Assembly (NCBI RefSeq): GCF_037126435.1
Contig: NZ_CP147020.1
Location: forward strand, 3,080,001 to 3,144,000
DNA length: 64,000 bases
Origin: Bernardetia sp. ABR2-2B
GTDB taxonomy: Bacteria > Bacteroidota > Bacteroidia > Cytophagales > Bernardetiaceae
Direction of reading: 5' to 3'
Numbering within the stretch: position 1 is the stretch's first letter; each line of letters starts with the position of its first letter. Below the pieces are notes generated by a model. The model did not search any database, was not told the DNA's origin, and saw only the letters and a program-made list of their open reading frames with translations. The translations under genes and the position numbers were made by a program. This document shows positions 1 through 9,732 of this stretch, one piece after another.

Positions 1-1335
<1,335 letters not shown>

Positions 1336-1466
1336 TGTTAGTGTAGGTTTTCTGATATGCAAACAGAGAATCATAGTTTTTAGAATGTACTATACATCTT
1401 ATTTTGTTAAAGAACTTTTTAAGAAATTGCTAAAGATTTACAAGAGTAAATCTTTACTTAAGATAA

Positions 1467-1575
1467 AGGGTGATTATAGCATAGGGGTACACGTCTTTCC
1501 ATTCCGAACAGAGCCGTTAAGCCCTATTGCGCCGATGGTACTGCGCTATTCGTGGGAGAGTAGGTCATCGCCCGT
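1467..1575 (+). rRNA. rrf: 5S ribosomal RNA
   Basis: The core shows the conserved 5S blocks CCGAACAG (1503-1510), GCGCCGATGGTACTGC (1530-1545) and GGGAGAGTAGGTC (1554-1566). The ends pair: GGGTGAT at 1468-1474 with ATCGCCC at 1567-1573, which sets the boundaries to within a few bases. It lies about 130 bp behind the 23S gene in the same orientation, the usual order of a bacterial rRNA operon. No tRNA gene is seen between or after them. Confidence 0.95.
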
Positions 1576-1639
1576 CATTATATGGACAGATACAGGATTA
1601 ATAAAGTGAATGTATTTGTGTTGGAAACAAAAATAAAAT

Positions 1640-1677
1640 AAAGCCTTTGTAACATTAGTTATGAAGGCTTTTTTTGG
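1640..1677 (+). terminator. Rho-independent terminator of the rRNA operon
   Basis: AAAGCCTT (1640-1647) pairs with AAGGCTTT (1664-1671) and a run of T follows. It sits about 65 bp after the 5S gene with no gene between. Confidence 0.85.
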
Positions 1678-1860
1678 GTTTTTTGCTAAAACTATTACAT
1701 CGCTTTTTTGCTTTTGGCAGACTTACCAAGTGATACCTATGAGATAGATAAAGAACTGAAAACTATCCTACTTAGATTGAGTTATTGACTGTAATATGAT
1801 TATTTTTTTATCTTGTATTGCTTTTCAACTCTGTTTTATATTTCTCAATTTCTATTAGTT

Positions 1861-2589
1861 ATGAATAAATTTTCTGCTTGTTTTCTTTTCCTGCTGTTTT
1901 TCACCTCTTCTTTGTTTGCACAAGATATGCGTATTGACAAGGATAAAAATATAATCAATACTAGAGATGAGGTAATTCCAGGTTATTTTATTTTTGATTT
2001 TGGTGCAAGCTCTTTACTTAATGCGCCTGACCCAATGGATTTGAAAGTTTGGGGTTCGTGGTCAGTTAATTTATCGTATTTAGGAAATATAGATTTGGGT
2101 ACGAATGTAAAGTTTTTACCTGGAGTTTCACTTGCTGTGGATAATTATATGTTTAAAGATGATGTAAGTCTTTTTAGAGGAAAAAATGTATTGGGAGAAG
2201 ATAAAGTACAGTTTTATGAGCTAGAGCAAGATGAGATTAGAAAAAGTAAATTTTCGGTAACCTATATAGATATTCCTTTGGAGTTTCATTATATTCCTAA
2301 TCCAACTAAAAAAGGACTTCGTTTTGCTCTTGGTGGAAAGTTTGGAATCCCTGTTTCTGGAGCAACAAAAATAAGGTATAAAGATGATGGAGCTAATTTT
2401 ATAGATAAGACAAAGAATAATTTTCATGTGTCGAAGGTGCGTTATGGTGCTTTGGCTCGTATTGGTTATGGCAGTTTTTATTTGTTTGGATATTATGGAT
2501 TTAATTCTTTATTCCAAAAAGATAAGCTAGATTGCGACTGCAATGGAGGAAGCCCAATAACTATTGGTATTACTTTATTTGCGTTTTAA
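1861..2589 (+). CDS. Outer-membrane beta-barrel protein
   Basis: A 242-residue exported protein of unknown specific role. The start at 1861 is chosen over an in-frame ATG 48 bases upstream because it puts a clean signal peptide at the very N-terminus: MNK, a Phe/Leu-rich core, then a cleavage-like LFAQ near residue 21. The rest alternates hydrophobic and polar residues with many Gly and aromatic residues and ends in a short hydrophobic strand finishing in Phe (ITLFAF), which is the usual last strand of an outer-membrane beta-barrel. This matches the porin-like/PorT-type barrels common in Bacteroidota. It stands alone after the rRNA operon. Substrate and partners cannot be read from the sequence. 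Confidence 0.7.
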   Translation: MNKFSACFLFLLFFTSSLFAQDMRIDKDKNIINTRDEVIPGYFIFDFGASSLLNAPDPMDLKVWGSWSVNLSYLGNIDLGTNVKFLPGVSLAVDNYMFKDDVSLFRGKNVLGEDKVQFYELEQDEIRKSKFSVTYIDIPLEFHYIPNPTKKGLRFALGGKFGIPVSGATKIRYKDDGANFIDKTKNNFHVSKVRYGALARIGYGSFYLFGYYGFNSLFQKDKLDCDCNGGSPITIGITLFAF

Positions 2590-2647
2590 TACAATTAAAA
2601 TATATATATGGGTTTTCTGAATCTTTATAACAACGTTATTACCAACT

Positions 2648-3133
2648 ATGAACTCTAAAGAAGAAAAAGAACAATTAATTACTGATTTTTATACTGCTTT
2701 TATCAATAAAGATGCAGAAAAAATGGCAAATTGTTATACTGATGATATTGTTTTTAATGACCCTGTTTTCAAAAATTTGAAAGGAGAAGAAGCTAGAGAT
2801 ATGTGGAGAATGCTCTTAGGAAGTGCAACTGATTTGAAGGTTTCTTTTTCGAATGTAGAGGTAATAGGAAACAAAGGTTCAGCAAACTGGGAAGCAATTT
2901 ATCCATTTAGCAAAACAGGAAATACTGTTCATAATAAAATAAAAGCAAATTTTGAGTTTGAAAACGGAAAAATTGTTCGTCATACTGATGATTTTGATTT
3001 ATGGAAATGGGCAGGAATGGCTCTAGGAATGTCTGGAAAGCTTTTGGGTTGGACTTCCTTTGTTCAGAATAAAATTAAAGATACAGCTCAACAAACATTA
3101 GACAAGTATAGAGCAAAAAAGAAAGAAGCATAA
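2648..3133 (+). CDS. NTF2-like / SnoaL-like domain protein
   Basis: A 161-residue cytoplasmic protein with the cone-fold NTF2-like pattern: an N-terminal helix (ITDFYTAFINKDAEKMANCY), then DDIVFNDPVF, a central beta-sheet, and the ending strand with FENGKIVRHTDDFD and a Trp-rich tail. These small domains serve as ketosteroid isomerase-like enzymes, polyketide cyclases or binding scaffolds, so the family does not set the substrate. The tail after about residue 120 is hydrophobic, then basic (KYRAKKKEA), and may be a small helical extension. It is 9 bp upstream of the MbnP-like lipoprotein gene and probably shares its transcript. Confidence 0.75.
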   Translation: MNSKEEKEQLITDFYTAFINKDAEKMANCYTDDIVFNDPVFKNLKGEEARDMWRMLLGSATDLKVSFSNVEVIGNKGSANWEAIYPFSKTGNTVHNKIKANFEFENGKIVRHTDDFDLWKWAGMALGMSGKLLGWTSFVQNKIKDTAQQTLDKYRAKKKEA

Positions 3134-3142
3134 CAAAAAAAC

Positions 3143-3892
3143 ATGAAAAATTTATTTTACTACTTTTTACTTTTTTTCTTTTATGTTTCTTGTTCTACTA
3201 ATGAAGCTAAAAAGCAAGACGAAACGGAAAAAATAACTTTAGAAGTAGAGTTTCTTGTAGGAAATGAGCATTTAAAATTATTACAAGAATATCAAAACGA
3301 TTTAGGACAAAAGTATTTATTAGAGAATTTTAAATTCTATTTAAGCAATTTTGAGCTTGAATCAGCTTCTACAAATAAAATATTCAAGGTAGAAGACTCT
3401 TATTATTTGTTTTCAGCAGATAGAGAAAAGAATATTTTTGAGAGAGAAATTTTAGTGCAAAAAGGAGGATATAACAAACTGAATTTTTTCATTGGAGTAG
3501 ATTCTATCAAAAATACTTCATTGGACAATACTGGAGATCTGGATATTAGCAATAGTATGGCGTGGGATTGGAATACAGGCTATAAGTTTGTTGTAATGGA
3601 AGGAAAATATTATAATAACTCTTCTGATTTGACTTCCTCTATTCCTCTTGTTTTTCATATTGGACTGAATCCAAGCTATAAAAAGATAAGTTTTAATCTT
3701 GATACAGTTGATGAAAAAGGATTTTTGGATACAAAAAAAGATAAAAAAATAGTTTTGAGAGTAGATTTGAATAGTTTTTTTTCGTCTCCAAATCAAATTG
3801 ATTTTGAAGCGATAAATAATATAATGGGAAAATCAGCTATTCTGACTGAAAATTATCAAAGAGATTTTATTACACTTCAAGAAATTCAATAA
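3143..3892 (+). CDS. MbnP-like lipoprotein
   Basis: A 249-residue lipoprotein with a Phe-rich signal and a lipobox ending in Cys at about residue 17 (YVSC). The mature part matches the pattern of the MbnP family, periplasmic or outer-membrane copper-binding-type proteins first described next to methanobactin and MauG-like genes: a segment FKFYLSNFELE early, later the Gly-Val-Asp segment (GVDS), and the hallmark MAWDWNTGYKF. In the family MbnP often pairs with an MbnH di-haem enzyme, but no such gene is next to it here. Copper binding is family knowledge, not shown here. It is followed by a strong terminator. Confidence 0.65.
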   Translation: MKNLFYYFLLFFFYVSCSTNEAKKQDETEKITLEVEFLVGNEHLKLLQEYQNDLGQKYLLENFKFYLSNFELESASTNKIFKVEDSYYLFSADREKNIFEREILVQKGGYNKLNFFIGVDSIKNTSLDNTGDLDISNSMAWDWNTGYKFVVMEGKYYNNSSDLTSSIPLVFHIGLNPSYKKISFNLDTVDEKGFLDTKKDKKIVLRVDLNSFFSSPNQIDFEAINNIMGKSAILTENYQRDFITLQEIQ

Positions 3893-3911
3893 TAGTTTTC
3901 CAAAAAAACTT

Positions 3912-3950
3912 AAAAAGACTTTCCTATTTACTGGGAAAGTCTTTTTGTTT
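3912..3950 (+). terminator. Rho-independent terminator
   Basis: AAAAAGACTTTCC (3912-3924) pairs perfectly with GGAAAGTCTTTTT (3934-3946), 20 bp after the MbnP-like gene. Confidence 0.9.
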
Positions 3951-4007
3951 TGTAATTCATTTTTTATTAGCCTAATTTGTATAAAAATAAACCAAACAAC
4001 ATATAAA

Positions 4008-4040
4008 CGATTACGAATTGCGAATTAAAAATTACGAATA
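4008..4040. repeat. Degenerate AT-rich heptamer tract
   Basis: The spacer of 322 bp between the MbnP-like gene and the dehydrogenase holds, besides the terminator, a run of near-repeats of ATTACGAAT (ATTACGAAT, TGCGAAT, ATTACGAAT). A related tract occurs at 21511-21562. No gene is seen in the spacer. Confidence 0.5.
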
Positions 4041-4214
4041 ATACATTACAGGACTACGAAATTGGATTTGAAAGATTAGCTCTACGGAAAAAATGACTTT
4101 TTCATAGAATGAAACTTTGCTCATCTTTTAATTTGTAAAAGTTCTAATATTGATAATTTGAAGTTTTATTCTTATAAATTCTTGTTCGAATCAAAAGAAA
4201 TAAACTAACACACA

Positions 4215-5162
4215 ATGGAAAAAATACTTATAATTGGTGCAAATGGGCAATTAGGAACAGAGCTTTCAGCTGCCTTACAACAAAAATATGGAGAAGATGC
4301 TATTATTGGTTCAGATATACGAAAACCGAAAGAAGAAACTTCTATTTTCGAAATGCTTGATGTCTTAGATGGCGATGCACTACTCTCAATAGTCAAAAAA
4401 TATAAGGTTACACAGATTTATCATTTGGCTGCAATTCTTTCAGCAAAAGGCGAAGAAAATCCAAAGATGACGTGGAATATAAATATGAATGGGCTTCTGA
4501 ATGTCTTGGAAGTGGCACATTATGAAAAACTAAAGAAAGTTTATTACCCTAGTTCGATTGCTGTTTTTGGAACTTCTACCCCATCACCTGCACCTCAATA
4601 CACTTCAATGAATCCTGCTACAATTTATGGAATTAGCAAACGAGCAGGAGAACAATGGTGCGAATATTATCACAATAAATATAATGTAGATGTTCGTTCA
4701 CTACGCTATCCTGGGTTGATTAGCTACAAAACACCTCCAGGGGGAGGAACGACAGATTATGCTGTTGATATTTTCTATAAAGCTGTTGATGGAGAACATT
4801 TTAACTGCTTTTTGGAAGAAAACACTCGCCTTCCGATGATGTATATTCCTGATGCTGTTCGTGCAACGTTAGAGCTTATGGAAGCACCAAAAGAAAATCT
4901 ATCGACACACGAAGGATATAATCTAAATGCTTTTGATTGTACTCCAAAAGAGTTATATGATGAAATCAAAAAGCATGTTCCTAACTTAGAAATTAGTTAT
5001 GAAATAGATAAACTTAGACAATCTATTGCTGATTCGTGGTCAGACCAAGTAAATGACGATATAGCTAGAAAAGATTGGAACTGGAAACACGAGTACGATA
5101 TGGAAAGCACTACAAAGGAAATGTTAATCAATCTGAAAAAGAAATTTGCAGTAGAAAAATAG
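4215..5162 (+). CDS. SDR-type L-threonine 3-dehydrogenase
   Basis: A 315-residue cytoplasmic oxidoreductase of the extended short-chain dehydrogenase family. The NAD-binding motif GANGQLG is at residues 8-14, followed by the Ser-rich segment PSSIAVFG near 112-119 and the catalytic Tyr138 with Lys142 (YGISK). The overall sequence, including YPGLISYKTPPGGGTTDYA and the RLPMMYIPDA region, fits the UDP-galactose-epimerase-like L-threonine 3-dehydrogenases known from Flavobacterium and Cytophaga relatives, which oxidise threonine to 2-amino-3-ketobutyrate. The length is normal for the family. The partner enzyme, 2-amino-3-ketobutyrate CoA ligase, is not in the window. Confidence 0.85.
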   Translation: MEKILIIGANGQLGTELSAALQQKYGEDAIIGSDIRKPKEETSIFEMLDVLDGDALLSIVKKYKVTQIYHLAAILSAKGEENPKMTWNINMNGLLNVLEVAHYEKLKKVYYPSSIAVFGTSTPSPAPQYTSMNPATIYGISKRAGEQWCEYYHNKYNVDVRSLRYPGLISYKTPPGGGTTDYAVDIFYKAVDGEHFNCFLEENTRLPMMYIPDAVRATLELMEAPKENLSTHEGYNLNAFDCTPKELYDEIKKHVPNLEISYEIDKLRQSIADSWSDQVNDDIARKDWNWKHEYDMESTTKEMLINLKKKFAVEK

Positions 5163-5221
5163 ATATTATAATTATTTAGTAGGTCAAATGACTTGTCTCT
5201 GACCTACTAATATTTTCCATT

Positions 5222-5641
5222 TTATAGTCTATTCTGATTAATCACGGTCGCTTCTCCATTAATCGTAACTTTTCTAGTCGTCTTATCAATGACTTGTGTC
5301 TGCACTTTTGCACGGTTTTTTTCTCTGCTAATTTCTGTAATTGTCATAACAGCTTCATAATCTGTATCTACAAACATTGGACGCATAAAATTCATTGTTT
5401 GATTCATATAAATTGTTCCCTCCCCAGGAAAGAGTGTTCCGAAAATTTTTGAGAAAACACTTGCTCCCAAAAATCCATGCATAATCGGACGTTTAAACAT
5501 AGTTGTTGCTGCATATTCTTCATTGAGATGCAAAGGATTATTATCGCCTGTTACTTCAGCAAATTTATTAACTTGTTCTTGTGAATAGGAAAAGGTAAGA
5601 CGATATTCATCTTTTTCATTTAGCTTTTCTGTGGTGTTCAT
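5222..5641 (-). CDS. MaoC-family (R)-specific enoyl-CoA hydratase-like protein
   Basis: A 139-residue hot-dog-fold protein. The hydratase-2 motif is present: Asp33, Asn35 and His38 in TGDNNPLHLN, followed by the conserved RPIMHGFL with His55. PhaJ-type enzymes with this layout hydrate trans-2-enoyl-CoA to (R)-3-hydroxyacyl-CoA. The length equals that of single-domain PhaJ proteins. It is convergent with the threonine dehydrogenase gene, leaving a 59-bp gap, and stands as a single gene. No PHA synthase gene is seen nearby, so whether it feeds polyester synthesis or fatty acid metabolism is open. Confidence 0.8.
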   Translation of the reverse strand: MNTTEKLNEKDEYRLTFSYSQEQVNKFAEVTGDNNPLHLNEEYAATTMFKRPIMHGFLGASVFSKIFGTLFPGEGTIYMNQTMNFMRPMFVDTDYEAVMTITEISREKNRAKVQTQVIDKTTRKVTINGEATVINQNRL

Positions 5642-5774
5642 AGATTAGATGTTTTTTGTTTGTGTAAGAATTAATTTTGAATTAGTTAAATTGCCTATTC
5701 ATAAACAAGTAAAATAAGTATTTTTATAAAAAAAGTACAATAAAAAATAAGAAAAAAAATAATTTTAGTGAAAG

Positions 5775-6587
5775 ATGGAAGAAGTTTTAGGTTTTTTGAT
5801 TGCAATCGTAGTTGGTTTTACAATGGGTTTGTTAGGTGGAGGAGGTTCAATTTTAGCTGTTCCTATTTTTGTTTATATTTTGAATATTGAAGCCGTTATT
5901 GCAACAGGTTATTCACTCTTTGTGGTGGGTGCTGCTGCCCTTGTGGGTGCGTACAGGTACTTTCAGCAGGGTTTAGTCAATCTAAAAATTGCTCTTATTT
6001 TTGGTGCGCCTTCTTTAATTATGGTCTATCTTACTCGGGCATATATTGTTCCTGCTTTACCTGACCCTTTTTTGAGTTTTGATTATTTCATTCTTACCAA
6101 AAATGCAGCTATTGTTGTCTTTTTTGCTATTGTAATGCTCATTTCTTCTACCATAATGATTCGAAAAGGAGCAAAACAGCAAGAACAAAATCACGTTCCA
6201 AAAGCTGTTTCTGATAAATCATTGAATGTTCCTGTTTTGATTTTAGATGCACTTTTGGTTGGTCTTATTGCTGGTTTGGTAGGTGCAGGAGGTGGGTTTT
6301 TGATTGTTCCCTCCTTAGTGTTTTTGGCTCGTGTTCCGATGAAAGAAGCAATTGCAACCTCACTTTTTATTATTTCTATTAATTCACTTTTAGGTTTTTT
6401 GGGAGATTGGCAACAGCATGAAATAGATTGGCGTTTTTTGCTTCCTTTTACCAGTTTCACAATTGTAGGAATTCTTTTAGGAACTCATTTTTGTAAATAT
6501 GTTCCTGCTGCAAAGCTCAAACAGGTTTTTGGTTATATGGTCTTAGTAATTGCTTTCTTTATTCTTTATAAAGAGTTTATTCATTAA
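5775..6587 (+). CDS. TauE/SafE family sulfite exporter-like permease
   Basis: A 270-residue inner-membrane protein made of two homologous halves, each beginning with the Gly-rich family signature: GFTMGLLGGGGSILAVP near residue 14-30, and GLIAGLVGAGGGFLIVP near 163-179. The hydrophobic segments suggest about eight membrane helices, with a polar loop around residue 130-150. Members export sulfite, sulfonates or other small organic anions. The substrate is not set by the sequence, and no sulfur-metabolism gene adjoins it. It is monocistronic, with a 105-bp gap to the next gene. Confidence 0.85.
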   Translation: MEEVLGFLIAIVVGFTMGLLGGGGSILAVPIFVYILNIEAVIATGYSLFVVGAAALVGAYRYFQQGLVNLKIALIFGAPSLIMVYLTRAYIVPALPDPFLSFDYFILTKNAAIVVFFAIVMLISSTIMIRKGAKQQEQNHVPKAVSDKSLNVPVLILDALLVGLIAGLVGAGGGFLIVPSLVFLARVPMKEAIATSLFIISINSLLGFLGDWQQHEIDWRFLLPFTSFTIVGILLGTHFCKYVPAAKLKQVFGYMVLVIAFFILYKEFIH

Positions 6588-6692
6588 AAATAATCAAAAT
6601 TCAGATTTTTAGTTGTTGCTATTTTTATAGGAAACAGAAAACGAGTAGTTTTGTAAAATATTTTTTTTATCAACGAATCAAAAACACATATT

Positions 6693-7094
6693 ATGGAATA
6701 CAGAATTGTAGCCCTAGAAGTTTTAGAAGCTAATCTAATTGCACCTACTCAAAACCTGCCAAAAGAAATTATTTTTCAATTTGATGTTAATTTAGAGCAT
6801 CGTTGGAATACAGATGATAACATTCTTATAGTAGTTACGAGTGTTGCTATTTATACAAATGACAAGAAAAATACACTCGCTAAGTTCAAAACTAATACAG
6901 TTTATAAAATAGAAGGTTTAGCAAGTCATGTAGATTCAGCCAATCAAAAGCTCAATCTTCCAACAGATTTTATTTTAGATCTTAATGAAACAGCAATTTC
7001 TACTACTCGTGGTTCATTATTTTCTTTCTTGAGAGGTACTTATTTGCATAATGCTGTTTTACCAATCATCAATCAGACTATTCCTGTTCAATAA
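6693..7094 (+). CDS. Hypothetical protein, possibly SecB-like fold
   Basis: A 133-residue soluble protein rich in beta-strand patterns with no signal peptide. The C-terminal stretch from about residue 98 (LNETAISTTRGSLF, then LRGTYLHNAVLPI) resembles the end of small SecB-like chaperone-fold proteins, in which a Thr-Thr-Arg-Gly segment is followed by a Gly-Thr and a Leu-Pro-Ile motif. That resemblance is from memory and was not tested. SecB-like chaperones hold unfolded export substrates. There is no toxin-antitoxin or secretion gene beside it to support or oppose this, and I would not give it a firm function. Confidence 0.5.
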   Translation: MEYRIVALEVLEANLIAPTQNLPKEIIFQFDVNLEHRWNTDDNILIVVTSVAIYTNDKKNTLAKFKTNTVYKIEGLASHVDSANQKLNLPTDFILDLNETAISTTRGSLFSFLRGTYLHNAVLPIINQTIPVQ

Positions 7095-7183
7095 AAATAA
7101 AAAGTAGAGTAATAAAATATTTTGGCTAACTCATCTCTACTCAAACATTTTTTGTACTTTTGTACATCAATAGATTATTTATG

Positions 7184-7207
7184 CCGTTGTTATTCAACCA
7201 ACAACGG
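7184..7207. other. Hairpin in the leader of nusB
   Basis: CCGTTGTT (7184-7191) pairs with AACAACGG (7200-7207) across an 8-base loop. No T-run follows, so it is not a simple terminator. It lies just after a minus-7-like box TACTTTTG (7155-7162). Confidence 0.5.
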
Positions 7208-7256
7208 TATAAAATAAACTAACAGAAACCGAAAAATAGACAAAGACAAATGATAG

Positions 7257-7281
7257 GAATAGCAAATGGCTATTCTTTTTC
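7257..7281 (+). terminator. Terminator-like hairpin 30 bp before nusB
   Basis: GAATAGC (7257-7263) pairs with GCTATTC (7269-7275) and is followed by five T and CC. It lies upstream of the nusB start, not after a gene, so it could act as an attenuator in the leader. Confidence 0.5.
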
Positions 7282-7310
7282 CTCACTCCTTTTGATACTT
7301 TTATACAAAA

Positions 7311-8483
7311 ATGTTAAATCGTCGTATTCTACGCCTGAAAACTATGCAGGCTTTGTATGCTTTAGAGCAAGCTCAACGTTCCAATTATCAATTAGCATTG
7401 GATTATATCCATCAAAAATTTGAACCTAATCTCAATTCGATGGTCATTCCGACAGCCGAAGAAGTAGCTCAAAAAAGAAAATTAGGAAAAGAGATTTTTG
7501 AAGCAAACTACAGAAATGAAACGTTAGAAGCTCAAAGCGAACACGGTGATGTAGATTTGGCTGTTAGTGAGGCTATGCGTATGTATAATACTCAAATCCA
7601 AAAAGAAAGACGTTTGCAAAAACAGGAAATGATAAAGAAAACAGAGGGAATCCACGATGATTATCTCAAACTCCTCAAACTTCTTATGGCTTTGGCTGAC
7701 CATTCAGAAGCTGACTATAATTCTCGTAAGGCAAGGCAGTATTCTAATGAAGTAGTCTTTGATTCAGAACTTCATTTTACAAATAATGCTTTAATAAAGC
7801 ATCTAATAGGACATAAAGAATTACAAGAACTCTTAGTAGGCTCAAATTGGGCAACTTCAACAATAAAACATTGGTTTCAAATTCTTAAAGAAGAAGAGTT
7901 TTACAAAAAATATTTAGCTATAAAACAACCTACGTTTTTAGAAGATAAAGAATTTATGATAACTCTGACAAGAGATTTTATCATGAAAAATGAGGTCTTA
8001 GATGGATATTTTGATGAAAATGATATTTATTGGTCAGAAAACCGTAGCGTTCTTCGTAATATGCTTCTAAAGACAGTAAAGAATATAGAAGAAGAGAACG
8101 TTGTGAATAATACTCCTGTAGAGTTATATTTACTTTCTCGTAACTGGGAAGACGATAAAGAATTTTTTGAAGAGCTTTTTCAGAATACAGTTAATGAAAG
8201 TTTAGAAAACGAACAACTTATTAGCGAACGACTCAAAAATTGGGACATCAATAGAGTTGCCATGACAGATACTTTGATTTTGAAAATGGCGATTAGTGAG
8301 ATGCTACATTGCCCAAGTATTCCTGTAAAAGTATCAATAAATGAATACGTAGAACTTGCCAAAAATTATAGCACTCCAAAAAGCAAAGAGTTTGTGAACG
8401 GTATTTTGGATACGCTTTCTGAGTATTTACTTAGTGAAGGTAAAATTAAGAAAAGTGGACGTGGACTTTTAGATAACCAATAG
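7311..8483 (+). CDS. nusB: Transcription antitermination factor NusB, long Bacteroidota form
   Basis: A 390-residue protein. It opens with the NusB start motif MLNRRILRLKTMQALYALEQ, and the conserved NusB helical core returns at the C-terminus, with NWDINRVAMTDTLILKMAISEML, the IPVKVSINEYVELAKNYSTPKS segment and FVNGILD. The classical E. coli protein is about 140 residues; the roughly 250-residue insert between the two halves is usual for Cytophagia and Flavobacteria. NusB with NusE binds boxA in rRNA leaders and supports rRNA antitermination. The leader carries two hairpins, one of them terminator-like, which suggests transcript-level control. Confidence 0.9.
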   Translation: MLNRRILRLKTMQALYALEQAQRSNYQLALDYIHQKFEPNLNSMVIPTAEEVAQKRKLGKEIFEANYRNETLEAQSEHGDVDLAVSEAMRMYNTQIQKERRLQKQEMIKKTEGIHDDYLKLLKLLMALADHSEADYNSRKARQYSNEVVFDSELHFTNNALIKHLIGHKELQELLVGSNWATSTIKHWFQILKEEEFYKKYLAIKQPTFLEDKEFMITLTRDFIMKNEVLDGYFDENDIYWSENRSVLRNMLLKTVKNIEEENVVNNTPVELYLLSRNWEDDKEFFEELFQNTVNESLENEQLISERLKNWDINRVAMTDTLILKMAISEMLHCPSIPVKVSINEYVELAKNYSTPKSKEFVNGILDTLSEYLLSEGKIKKSGRGLLDNQ

Positions 8484-8649
8484 AAACCTAAAAATAAGCT
8501 TCATTATAAGCTAAAATATGTTTTTTGTTAAACTAATACATCACAAAATACGTTAGAAATAAAATAACAATACTTACTAAAACACAAACTTAAATTAAGG
8601 CAATTGATTTTACTCTTATTTTCAATTACCTATAAAAAATAATATTATT

Positions 8650-8955
8650 ATGAAACCATCTCACATCGGATTGCTTGCTGGCGTAGTTAGTGCAGCAGCT
8701 ATTGGAACATTTTTTGGGATTTTATATGCTCCAGACAAAGGAAAAAATACTCGTAGTCGTCTCAATTATCGTCTTTATCGTACTCGTGATAGAGTAAATA
8801 CTCTTTTAGATAAAATAAACTCTACCAACGAAAGTGTTTTTTCGAAAGACGCACAAGAAGAAGGTAAAAAAGTAATTGAAGAAGTAAGAGAACGTACGGA
8901 AGATTTGCGCTCTGAAATTGATGCACTTATCTCTCAAATTCGTACGCAACAGTAA
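8650..8955 (+). CDS. YtxH domain-containing protein
   Basis: A 101-residue small membrane-anchored protein. Residues 6-26 form one Gly/Ala-rich hydrophobic helix (GLLAGVVSAAAIGTFFGILY), followed at once by the YtxH signature APDKGKNTRSR and a long charged, probably coiled-coil tail with heptad-like spacing (VIEEVRERTEDLRSEIDALI). YtxH-type proteins are general-stress-related in Bacillus, and their molecular role is not established. It lies 166 bp after nusB as a separate unit. Confidence 0.8.
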   Translation: MKPSHIGLLAGVVSAAAIGTFFGILYAPDKGKNTRSRLNYRLYRTRDRVNTLLDKINSTNESVFSKDAQEEGKKVIEEVRERTEDLRSEIDALISQIRTQQ

Positions 8956-9035
8956 TTTAAAAGATACTTTGATTAAAAAATATAAAATTTTACTTGTACT
9001 TTATTTAATTTTATTTAGACAAAAATAATTTGTAG

Positions 9036-9043
9036 TATCTTTG
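9036..9043 (+). promoter_or_regulatory. Minus-7 box of the DUF1573 gene
   Basis: TATCTTTG matches the Bacteroidota minus-7 consensus TAnnTTTG and lies 46 bp before the start codon. A minus-33 TTG is not evident at normal spacing. Confidence 0.5.
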
Positions 9044-9089
9044 CATAACCAATTATAAAAATTATTCCATCAAAAACATCAATCATATT

Positions 9090-9626
9090 ATGAAAATGAA
9101 CAAAATTATTGGAACGTTCCTTATTTTAGGAATGAGTAGTTTTTTTGTAGCTTGTTCTGGAGAAAAATCTAGCGAAGCAAGTACAGACGAAACAAATGCA
9201 AGTACAGAAATCACAAATACAGTAACAGATGATGCTACTAATGTTGCAACAGAAGTAGCAAATACAGAAGTAGCTGCAAATCTAGCTCGTATTGAATTTG
9301 AAAAGACAGTACACGACTTCGGAAATATCAAAGAAGGCGAAGTAGTAGAACACGTTTTTAAATTCAAAAACATAGGTGAAACTCCTCTTATCCTAACAGG
9401 TGTTCAGCCTTCTTGTGGTTGTACAGCTTCTGACTTTACGAAAGAGCCAGTTGCACCAGGTGGAGAAGGAACAATCTCTCTTAGCTTCAACTCTGCTGGA
9501 AAAGTAGGAGCGCAAAACAAAACAGCTACTGTAAAAGCAAATATTGAAGGTGGACAAACTACTATTTCTTTTAAAGGAAATGTAGAAGGTGCTGCAAACA
9601 AGACAAGTGGTGCGCCTTACAAGTAA
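9090..9626 (+). CDS. DUF1573 lipoprotein
   Basis: A 178-residue lipoprotein. The signal ends in a lipobox with Cys at about residue 22 (FFVACS), followed by an acidic Thr/Glu/Ala-rich linker to about residue 70. The DUF1573 domain follows, with FEKTVHDFGNIKEGE, VEHVFKFKNIGETPLIL, the Cys pair region QPSCGCTASDFTKEPVAPG, and the closing Ig-like strands. DUF1573 is an immunoglobulin-like (ASPM/SPD2/Hydin-related) domain common in surface proteins of Bacteroidota. Its precise function is not known. It has its own promoter box and a strong terminator. Confidence 0.85.
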   Translation: MKMNKIIGTFLILGMSSFFVACSGEKSSEASTDETNASTEITNTVTDDATNVATEVANTEVAANLARIEFEKTVHDFGNIKEGEVVEHVFKFKNIGETPLILTGVQPSCGCTASDFTKEPVAPGGEGTISLSFNSAGKVGAQNKTATVKANIEGGQTTISFKGNVEGAANKTSGAPYK

Positions 9627-9668
9627 ACCTTACAGAAAAAAGTAATTGATTCAATCAAATTGTAATCG

Positions 9669-9707
9669 AAAAAAGCATATTCTATTTTTTTAGAATATGC
9701 TTTTTTT
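9669..9707. terminator. Bidirectional rho-independent terminator
   Basis: AAAAAGCATATTCTA pairs with TAGAATATGCTTTTT across a T6 loop. It serves the DUF1573 gene on the plus strand and sbcD on the minus strand. Confidence 0.9.
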
Positions 9708-9732
9708 GTTTAGAAAAATATAAGTCGTTTTT

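Noticed and set aside
1385-1609. 74-residue frame over the 5S gene
   Set aside because: It overlaps the 5S rRNA, and the translated sequence contains only rRNA-derived residues.
7121-7162. Full promoter TTTG plus TACTTTTG before nusB
   Set aside because: The spacing of about 30 bp is too long for the Bacteroidota consensus, so only the minus-7-like box is mentioned.
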